Assembly (NCBI GenBank): GCA_031289515.1 | Contig: JAITPH010000082.1 | Span: forward strand, 1 to 7,255 | Direction: 5' to 3' | DNA length: 7,255 nucleotides | Origin: Tannerella sp. | Lineage (GTDB): Bacteria > Bacteroidota > Bacteroidia > Bacteroidales > Tannerellaceae | Made by a program: the position numbers and the translations under genes | In this document: positions 1 through 4,993 of the stretch, piece by piece | Layout: every line of letters begins with the position of its first letter | Numbering within the stretch: the stretch's first letter is position 1 | Notes under the pieces: model-generated | The model's database searches: none | Told to the model about the DNA's origin: nothing | The model's input: the letters and a program-made list of their open reading frames with translations, nothing else

Positions 1-174
1 TCATATAATAAGCATGGCAGACTTATCTGCAACAATAAGGCATGCGCCAACGAACAACTACTCCCGCTCCGCGAACGCGGAATCCGCATCACGGTAGCCG
101 GTGCGCGAACGGCGAAAACGGTTTGCCGGTCTCCGCGAGACTGCAACAATCAAAATAAGACGGTTTTTTCTTAG
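1..174 (+). CDS. Possible 3' end of an upstream gene, unrecognised
   Basis: One + frame is open from the left edge to a TAG at 172-174, giving 57 residues without a start inside the window. The translation is basic and fairly cysteine-rich (for example LICNNKACANEQLLPLRERG), and it matches no family I know. Codons ending in G or C, such as gcg, cgc and acg, are frequent, much as in the genes downstream. The stop lies 59 bases before the next gene, so co-transcription is possible. A second + frame is also open to 97, so an open frame this short could be chance. No hairpin with a T-run follows the stop. Confidence is low because neither the start nor a recognisable domain can be seen. Confidence 0.3.
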   Translation, partial: SYNKHGRLICNNKACANEQLLPLRERGIRITVAGARTAKTVCRSPRDCNNQNKTVFS

Positions 175-233
175 GGTTTTGCGCCGGTTGCGTATCATAC
201 AGGTAGATTATTCACTTCAAAAATTTTTACTGT

Positions 234-1508
234 ATGAAGACAAGATTTTTATCAAATGCTTATCTGCTGACGGCGCTGTTTCTTTCGTGCCATGTCTTGC
301 AGGTATACTCGCAGGAAGACGAAGGCGGGAATTATTATTCCGTCAGCGGAGTCGTCAAGGATTCACGCTTGAAAAGAACTGTGGAATATGTTAACGTGTC
401 GGCCGTGGGCACGAACATCGGTACCGTCACCAACAAGGACGGCGAATTTACGCTCAAAATCAGCGATACGCTCAACGTCCGCGAAATCCGTTTTTCGCGT
501 ATCGGATTCTACAACGCGCAGGTTTCGATTGCCAAAAGCGATTTGAAACCGAACGTTTACTACCTTACTCCCGAATCGTACAACCTGAGCGAGGTGCAGG
601 TCTTTAGCTGGCACAATCCGCGCGATCTCGTGAGGGAGGCTATCGACAAGGTAGAGGTAAACTACCCGTTGAAGCCCAACATGCTTACCGGCTTTTACAG
701 GGAAACGATCCAGAAACGGCGCAATTACATCAATATCTCGGAAGCCGTGATCGAGATTTACAAGAGCGGATACGACAATCCGGTCGGTCGCGATCAGGTC
801 AGGGTATTGAAGGGACGCAAACTGATAAGCCCCAAAAAGGCCGACACGCTAAGCGTAAAATTCATCGGAGGGCCGAACATGCCGGTATTTCTCGACATGG
901 TCAAGAATCCCGACCTCCTGCTCGACAGGGAATCGCTCCACCTGTACAGTTTCAGCATGGGCGAGGCCGTCTCGATAGACGACCGCCTGCAGTTTGTCGT
1001 AAACTTCGAGCCGCAGATGATAGTGTCGTATCCGCTGTACGCCGGTACGCTGTATATCGACAGGGAAACGCTGTCCTTTACGCGCGCCGAGTTCGGCATG
1101 GACGTGAAGGACAAGCGCAAGGTGACCGACGTCATCCTCAGGGACAAGCCGGCCGGATTGCGATTCACTCCCGAAGAAGTGTCGTACATAATCACTTACA
1201 AGCAGCAGGACGGCAAGGCTTATCTCAACTATATCCGCAACGAAATCCGTTTCAAGTGCGACTGGAAACGGCGACTGTTTGCCACGAGCTACACCGTGAT
1301 AGGCGAGGCTGTCATGACCGACAGAACGGACCGCCAGGTGTCGCGCATACCGAACAGGGAGACTTTTTCGGTGCGCCACTCGCTCGGTCAGGAAGTGGCA
1401 TTGTATCAGGACGAGAACTTCTGGCGCAGCTACAATATAATCGAGCCGACGGAATCTTTGGAAAATGCGGTAAACAAATTGAAAAAACAGCAGCTGAAGT
1501 CACAATAA
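234..1508 (+). CDS. Exported CarboxypepD_reg-like domain protein
   Basis: This 424-residue protein starts with a signal peptide: a short basic start (MKTR), a hydrophobic stretch at about 9-22 (AYLLTALFLSCHVL), and probable cleavage before Gln27 (VYS-Q). LFLSC resembles a lipobox but has Phe at -3, so a lipoprotein is less likely. Residues 36-124 form a CarboxypepD_reg-like beta-sandwich with the typical GTVTNKDGEF turn (63-72) and a closing NLSEVQV strand (117-123). Residues 125-424 are a beta-rich region of unknown function with DPLYAG-like YPLYAG (266-271) and the ending ENFWRSYNIIEP (394-405). The whole of 36-424 is homologous to the C-terminal two thirds of the protein at 2997-4628. In this family such proteins are exported to the periplasm or outer membrane; the exact role is unknown. 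No TonB plug or barrel is visible. The sigma factor begins 40 bases downstream, with a possible promoter of its own between them. The ATG at 234 is chosen because it leads directly into the signal peptide. Confidence 0.88.
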   Translation: MKTRFLSNAYLLTALFLSCHVLQVYSQEDEGGNYYSVSGVVKDSRLKRTVEYVNVSAVGTNIGTVTNKDGEFTLKISDTLNVREIRFSRIGFYNAQVSIAKSDLKPNVYYLTPESYNLSEVQVFSWHNPRDLVREAIDKVEVNYPLKPNMLTGFYRETIQKRRNYINISEAVIEIYKSGYDNPVGRDQVRVLKGRKLISPKKADTLSVKFIGGPNMPVFLDMVKNPDLLLDRESLHLYSFSMGEAVSIDDRLQFVVNFEPQMIVSYPLYAGTLYIDRETLSFTRAEFGMDVKDKRKVTDVILRDKPAGLRFTPEEVSYIITYKQQDGKAYLNYIRNEIRFKCDWKRRLFATSYTVIGEAVMTDRTDRQVSRIPNRETFSVRHSLGQEVALYQDENFWRSYNIIEPTESLENAVNKLKKQQLKSQ

Positions 1509-1512
1509 TTCG

Positions 1513-1520
1513 TATATTTG
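1513..1520 (+). promoter_or_regulatory. Possible -7 element for the sigma factor gene
   Basis: TATATTTG followed by T matches the Bacteroidota -7 consensus TAnnTTTG plus a pyrimidine. It sits 28 bases before the sigma factor ATG at 1549, just after the stop of the preceding gene. I see no convincing -33 TTG about 20 bases upstream, so the promoter may be weak or activator-dependent, or it may be a chance match. If real, the sigma factor could be transcribed separately from the first gene. Confidence 0.42.
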
Positions 1521-1548
1521 TTTCCCGAAAACAATATAAGATTTATGT

Positions 1549-2097
1549 ATGCCGGATGATTTTGCCGTATTCAGAAAGATTCAACAGGGAGACATAAAGG
1601 CGTTTGAAGAGGTCTTTCGCCTTTATTATACCGCCTTGTGGCGATATGCGTCGGGCATCGCGGAACGCGACGACGTTGCGGAAGAGGTCGTGCAGGATGT
1701 TTTCTACAATATCTGGAAAGAGCGGGAAAATATCGAACTGAAGACAGGCTCGCTGAAAAACTATCTGTACGGAGCAGTCAGGAATCACTCGCTGCGGCAC
1801 AAGCAGAGCGTGGCGGCTCTGGAACGCTATCGCGAATACGCTGCCGACGGCGGCGAAACGGATCTCTCGCCGCAGGAGCTGATGGAATACGGAGAACTGG
1901 AAAGCGTAGTCGGCAGCGCGCTGTCGAAGATGCCGGAACGTCGCCGGACGATATTCCTGATGCACCGGACGGAGGGAAAAACGAACAGGGAGATTGCCGC
2001 GCATTTCGGCGTTTCGGTGAAAACGGTCGAGGCCGAGATGACAAAATCGTTTCGCGAACTGCGACAGGCAATAGAAAAATATGAAAACAGACTATGA
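1549..2097 (+). CDS. ECF RNA polymerase sigma factor (FecI-like)
   Basis: This is a 182-residue sigma-70 family factor of the extracytoplasmic-function type, a length typical of the Bacteroidota ECF group. Region 2 covers about 17-85: FEEVFRLYYTALWRYA (19-34), then the acidic AEEVVQDVFYNIWKER (44-59), where this family contacts core polymerase and the -10 DNA. Region 4 covers about 122-175: LSKMPERRRTIFLMHR (125-140) leads into a helix-turn-helix, TNREIAAHFGVSVKTVEAEM (145-164), that reads the -35 element. There is no region 1 or 3, as expected for ECF factors. The ATG at 1549 is preferred over the ATG at 1545, which runs into a stop after four codons. The stop overlaps the FecR start (ATGA at 2094-2097), implying translational coupling and a one-to-one sigma/anti-sigma pair. 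The expected target is the promoter of its own surface-signalling genes, but no target site can be assigned here. Confidence 0.95.
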   Translation: MPDDFAVFRKIQQGDIKAFEEVFRLYYTALWRYASGIAERDDVAEEVVQDVFYNIWKERENIELKTGSLKNYLYGAVRNHSLRHKQSVAALERYREYAADGGETDLSPQELMEYGELESVVGSALSKMPERRRTIFLMHRTEGKTNREIAAHFGVSVKTVEAEMTKSFRELRQAIEKYENRL

Positions 2098-2990
2098 CAG
2101 TTAAAGATAAAATAATCATCGACAGGGCTTGGGACGATTTGCGCCTGCGGCTCGAACTGGACGGCTTGCTGCCGCTTCCTTTAAATATCCGTCATTGCGG
2201 GGAACGAAGCAATCCAGTAATAATTGCTTCGCAAGTTCGCCATGACAGGCTTCGCAAATTCAGCATAATAAGAGCCGCGTCAGTAGCCGCAACACTGGCA
2301 ATATGCGTTTTTACGGTTTGGCATTTTACGCGAAGCTCAAACACCGGCGACGGCGGGTTATCGGTATTAAACAACGAAGCAAAAGACGCAACGCTGGCAA
2401 AAATGATGGACGACGGCTCGGTAGTATATCTGGCAGGGCTTACGCGACTGCAATATCCCGACTGCTTCGCGAATGACAAGCGTGAAGTAACGCTAAAGGG
2501 CGAAGCGTTTTTCGAGATACGCGAACAGCCGTCGCGACCGTTCTTCGTCGATACCGACATCGCCGAAGTATGCGTAACCGGCACGTCGTTCAAAATCAGG
2601 AGCGACGGCGGGACTTCGTTCCTGTTGTCCGTCAGGGAAGGCGAAGTGCAGGTGACGCAGAAGAAAAACCGCCGTACAGTCACCGTCAGGGAAGGCGAAA
2701 GCGTATATCTGGACAATTCGCAGATGCGGAAAGACAGGGCAAGTCCGACCGTGTTCGACGAGTATTTCAGTCGCATACAGTTCCGGGACGAGCCGCTGGG
2801 AAATATCGCCGCGATCATAAACTTGCATTCCGACAGCATCAAGCTGGCCGTCGCGCCCGAAGTCCGTGACCGTCTGCTGACGTTCACCTACTCGAACAAT
2901 GTCGCCGAAGTCGCCGAACTGATCTGTCTGGCGCTAAATCTCCGCCATTTCCGTCAGGACAACATTATTCACATCTCGAATCCCGAATAA
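2094..2990 (+). CDS. FecR-family anti-sigma factor with repeat-derived insert
   Basis: This is a 298-residue inner-membrane anti-sigma factor expected to hold the adjacent ECF factor inactive until signalled. A short cytoplasmic segment (1-29, with DRAWDDLRLRLELDGLLP) resembles the compact sigma-binding part of some Bacteroidota FecR proteins. Residues 33-52 are the translation of a palindromic DNA repeat (2189-2250) and are probably not native to the family. A single membrane span follows at about 58-78 (IIRAASVAATLAICVFTVWHF). The periplasmic FecR domain covers about 95-205, with GEAFFEI (136-142), VTGTSFKI (161-168) and VREGEVQV (180-187). The end, 225-298 (FSRIQFRDEPLGNIAAII onward), fits the STN-like DUF4974 domain that meets the transducer. 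Its start overlaps the sigma stop, and the STN protein starts 6 bases after its stop, so all three are likely one transcript. The frame is intact despite the insert; whether it changes sigma binding or signalling cannot be seen. Confidence 0.93.
   Translation: MTVKDKIIIDRAWDDLRLRLELDGLLPLPLNIRHCGERSNPVIIASQVRHDRLRKFSIIRAASVAATLAICVFTVWHFTRSSNTGDGGLSVLNNEAKDATLAKMMDDGSVVYLAGLTRLQYPDCFANDKREVTLKGEAFFEIREQPSRPFFVDTDIAEVCVTGTSFKIRSDGGTSFLLSVREGEVQVTQKKNRRTVTVREGESVYLDNSQMRKDRASPTVFDEYFSRIQFRDEPLGNIAAIINLHSDSIKLAVAPEVRDRLLTFTYSNNVAEVAELICLALNLRHFRQDNIIHISNPE
2189..2250. repeat. Palindromic REP-like repeat inside the FecR gene
   Basis: This is an imperfect palindrome of about 60 bases. The inner stem is nine perfect pairs, CGAAGCAAT (2205-2213) with ATTGCTTCG (2223-2231), around a 9-base loop. 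The outer stem is GTCATTGCG (2191-2199) with CGCCATGAC (2238-2246), with one mismatch. The region between the stems does not pair well. The end CCGTCATTGCG recurs exactly at 6840-6850, and the CCGTCAT terminus is shared with the hairpin at 4749-4836. From 2190 to 2249 it reads as exactly 20 sense codons in the FecR frame. It looks like a short non-autonomous, REP/MITE-like element; no target duplication is obvious. Confidence 0.8.
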
Positions 2991-2996
2991 CAGTCC

Positions 2997-4628
2997 ATGA
3001 ATCCGCCAACCGACAAATCCCGCAAGCGCCACACAATAACGCCTATCAACCATTCACTATCCGTTATCCGTTATTCGTTATTCGCTATTCACTGCCTCCT
3101 CTGTCTCCTCTGCCTGACAGCCATAAGCGCGTCGGCACAGGGAAACGGCGCGCTCGACCGGACGGTAAAAATCACAAGAAACAAGGGCAAGGTCTACGAA
3201 CTGCTGAAAAACGTCTCCGACCGGACAGGCTTCATGTTCATCTACGACAGCCGCATCATAGACAACGACAGGAAAGTAACCGTCAAGAAGGGCACATATC
3301 CGCTCGGCGATGCGATACGCCTCATAACCGGCAACGACAGCCTGCGGCTCGACGTATCGGGCAGTTACATACTGTTGCGGGCGCCGGAAGGGACGGCAGG
3401 CGGGATTGCAGAGGCGGCAGACAGGATTGCGTCGGCCAGCGCCCGCGCTCGCGAGGAAGACGCGAATATTACGATTGGCGGCTCGCTGTACGACAGCCGG
3501 ACGGGCGAGCCGGTGATTTATGCTACCGTCTATATCCTCAATTCGTCGATAGGAACGGTCACCAATCGCGACGGCGAGTTTCAGATAGTCGCCGCCGACA
3601 CGCTGCGACGGCTGAAAGTCCGCTTCTCGCACGTAGGCTACGAAAGCCGCGAAATCGACGTCAGCCTGCTCGACGGACGACGGATAGATCTGGCTCTGAC
3701 GCCGCGCACGGTATCGCTTCAGGAAGTCGTCGTAAAGGCGGTCGATCCGGAACAGACGCTCATGGAAATGCTCGGCCGCCGCCCGCTGAATTATGCCTCG
3801 GCGCCTGTCTGCCTCACCGCATTCTACCGCGAAGGCATCGAACACAAGGACGTAAACATCGACCTGACCGAATCAGTCCTTCAGATATACAAGACCGGAT
3901 ACGGAAGCGACGCATCAGGCGACCAGGTCAAGCTAATCAAGAAACGGCGCATAATGAGCCGCCACAAAACAGACACGATATTCCCGAAAATGCGGTCGGG
4001 AATACAGTCCTGTCTCGTTCTCGACATCATCAAGGAATTGCCCGAATTTTTAGACCCCGGCGACAACACGCAATACCGGTACTCGTACAAAGGCAAAAGC
4101 ATCGTCGACGACCGTCTTGCGGACATCGTCGGCTTCCGGCAGAAAGACTTCATAAAAGACCCTTTATATGCAGGCGAACTGATAATCGAAAGCGAAAGCA
4201 GGGCGCTGACGGAAGTCCGGTTTGAGATAAATCCGCGTTATGCGGACAAGGCAACGCACATCTTCATCGACAAGAAAGCTCTGGGACTGAAGATAAACCT
4301 GCAACAGGCAAAATACATCGTCTCGTACAAGCCGTCCGGCGACGGTCGGTATTACATCAACCATGTGCGCGGCGACTTATGGTTTAAGGTACGTCGAGAC
4401 AACACGCTTTTCAGTTCGTCGCTCAATTTCTGGTTTGAGATGGTCACATGCCGCATAGACACGGTCGACGTCAAGCCATTTCCCCCAAATGAAAGGATTT
4501 CGACAAGCCGCATCTTCGCCGAAACGGAACACGACTACGACGAATCATTCTGGAAAAACTTCAACACAATACTGCCCGAAGAAGAATTGCTGGAAAATAT
4601 CCTCCGGAATCTCGAAGATGAAAGATAA
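2997..4628 (+). CDS. STN + CarboxypepD_reg-like exported protein, no TonB barrel
   Basis: This is a 543-residue exported protein. The N-terminus is unusually long: about 22 residues including basic KSRKRH, then a hydrophobic core at about 28-43 (LFAIHCLLCLLCLTAI) and probable cleavage after SASA (44-47) before Gln48. Heptad DNA repeats underlie residues 20-31. Residues about 55-128 are an STN domain (secretin/TonB N-terminus: VYELLKNVSDRTGFMFIYD at 66-84, then YPLGDAIRLITG). An alanine-rich linker (134-155) leads to a CarboxypepD_reg-like domain at 157-248 with GTVTNRDGEF (186-195). Residues 250-543 are an uncharacterised beta-rich region paralogous to the protein at 234-1508, sharing FYRE, EIYKSGY/QIYKTGY, PLYAG and the FW..(F/Y)N.I.P ending. 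STN domains normally pass signals from TonB-dependent transducers to FecR, but there is no plug or barrel here. The gene starts 6 bases after FecR. I infer that it is the sensor or signalling partner of that anti-sigma factor; its ligand is unknown. Confidence 0.88.
   Translation: MNPPTDKSRKRHTITPINHSLSVIRYSLFAIHCLLCLLCLTAISASAQGNGALDRTVKITRNKGKVYELLKNVSDRTGFMFIYDSRIIDNDRKVTVKKGTYPLGDAIRLITGNDSLRLDVSGSYILLRAPEGTAGGIAEAADRIASASARAREEDANITIGGSLYDSRTGEPVIYATVYILNSSIGTVTNRDGEFQIVAADTLRRLKVRFSHVGYESREIDVSLLDGRRIDLALTPRTVSLQEVVVKAVDPEQTLMEMLGRRPLNYASAPVCLTAFYREGIEHKDVNIDLTESVLQIYKTGYGSDASGDQVKLIKKRRIMSRHKTDTIFPKMRSGIQSCLVLDIIKELPEFLDPGDNTQYRYSYKGKSIVDDRLADIVGFRQKDFIKDPLYAGELIIESESRALTEVRFEINPRYADKATHIFIDKKALGLKINLQQAKYIVSYKPSGDGRYYINHVRGDLWFKVRRDNTLFSSSLNFWFEMVTCRIDTVDVKPFPPNERISTSRIFAETEHDYDESFWKNFNTILPEEELLENILRNLEDER
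3054..3088 (+). repeat. Five degenerate heptanucleotide repeats in the signal-peptide region
   Basis: Five consecutive 7-base units read TCACTAT, CCGTTAT, CCGTTAT, TCGTTAT and TCGCTAT, followed by the related TCACTGC. Adjacent units two and three are identical; the rest differ at one to three positions. They encode residues 20-31 of the STN protein, between its basic start and the hydrophobic signal-peptide core. Because seven is not a multiple of three, gain or loss of one unit would shift the reading frame. The degeneracy suggests that current slippage is limited. Confidence 0.7.
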
Positions 4629-4722
4629 CAGCGTCATTCTCTAAGATAAATGGCGTCTGCTGCCTGCCATTGCGGGAAAGTTACTAAACAAGTTTAGCAG
4701 ACAGGAAAAGTTACGAAAGGGT

Positions 4723-4739
4723 GTCATGTCGACCGAAGC
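4723..4739. repeat. Partial extra copy of the hairpin arm
   Basis: GTCATGTCGACCGAAGC is 17 bases identical to the reverse complement of 4818-4834 in the right arm of the neighbouring hairpin. Its first 13 bases also equal 4751-4763 in the left arm. It stands 28 bases before the matching part of the left arm, as a truncated direct repeat. In RNA it could pair perfectly with the right arm and so compete with the main hairpin. Confidence 0.75.
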
Positions 4740-4748
4740 ACCTTCTCC

Positions 4749-4836
4749 CCGTCATGTCGACCGGAGCGAAGCGTAGTGGAGACATCTCGCGTGTAGGATA
4801 GCAGATGTCTCCACTACGCTTCGGTCGACATGACGG
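4749..4836. repeat. Long near-perfect inverted repeat (hairpin element)
   Basis: The left arm (4749-4787, 39 bases) pairs with the right arm (4803-4836, 34 bases) in a 13-bp outer stem and a 21-bp inner stem, both perfect. Five extra bases in the left arm form a single bulge, and the loop is 15 bases (4788-4802). The ends are CCGTCAT and ATGACGG, shared in part with the repeats at 2189 and 6840. It lies 120 bases after the STN gene and well before the helicase promoter, so it may stabilise or end the upstream transcript. It looks like a REP/REPIN or MITE-type element, as it carries no coding sequence. Confidence 0.85.
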
Positions 4837-4958
4837 AACAGGATAGAACGTAATTGAGAGGAACAAAACAATCCGAATATGCAAGGCACACAAGCAGTCA
4901 TTATATAAGGATACGCAAAAAAAAAGTTCGTTTTTAATCGTTCGTCGTTCTTTTTTTG

Positions 4959-4966
4959 TACCTTTG
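4959..4966 (+). promoter_or_regulatory. -7 promoter element of the helicase gene
   Basis: TACCTTTG followed by T fits the Bacteroidota -7 consensus TAnnTTTG plus a pyrimidine. It lies 27 bases before the helicase start at 4994, which implies a short leader. The upstream region is T-rich, but no clean TTG is seen at -33. The position in an A/T-rich stretch directly before the gene supports the call. Confidence 0.6.
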
Positions 4967-4993
4967 TCGCCATTTTAACAGAAAACATCTATT

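Larger units (their letters stand above)
4629..4993. other. Intergenic region with hairpins and helicase promoter
   Basis: No credible gene is seen in these 365 bases; the minus-strand open frames here are short and cross the repeats. The left part has AAAGTTAC twice (4677-4684 and 4707-4714), a small hairpin CTAAAC/GTTTAG (4684-4697), and the inverted pair GTCTGCT (4655-4661) / AGCAGAC (4696-4702). Together these could fold into a structure after the STN gene. Next come a partial repeat copy (4723-4739) and the large hairpin (4749-4836). From about 4917 the sequence becomes A/T-rich and contains the helicase promoter. No classical hairpin-plus-T-run terminator is present on the + strand; the large hairpin may serve as one. 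Confidence 0.7.

Noticed and set aside
101..394. A 97-codon + strand open frame upstream of and overlapping the first exported protein.
   Set aside because: It overlaps the signal peptide and the start of the CarboxypepD_reg-like domain of a well-supported gene in another frame, and its translation is Arg-rich with no domain pattern.
849..1379. A 176-codon minus-strand open frame.
   Set aside because: It lies entirely inside the coding sequence at 234-1508 and shows no family motif; long antisense frames are expected at this codon bias.
2082..2105. An eight-unit mini-frame (MKTDYDS then stop) whose beginning resembles that of many FecR proteins.
   Set aside because: It stops at once; the ATGA start at 2094 gives the full FecR protein. 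A relic of an older start is possible but cannot be shown.
2094..2990. FecR gene considered as a pseudogene because of the repeat insertion.
   Set aside because: The insertion is in frame, and the membrane span, FecR motifs and C-terminal domain all follow without a stop.
3054..3088. Short repeats considered as a CRISPR-like array.
   Set aside because: The units are 7 bases, contiguous and without spacers, so this is a simple tandem repeat.
3078..3845. A 255-codon minus-strand open frame.
   Set aside because: It is antisense to the STN and CarboxypepD_reg-like domains of the gene at 2997-4628, with no recognisable domain.
4711..4988. Two minus-strand open frames of 60 and 78 codons.
   Set aside because: They run through the hairpin repeat and encode its translation; there is no start context, domain or family pattern.
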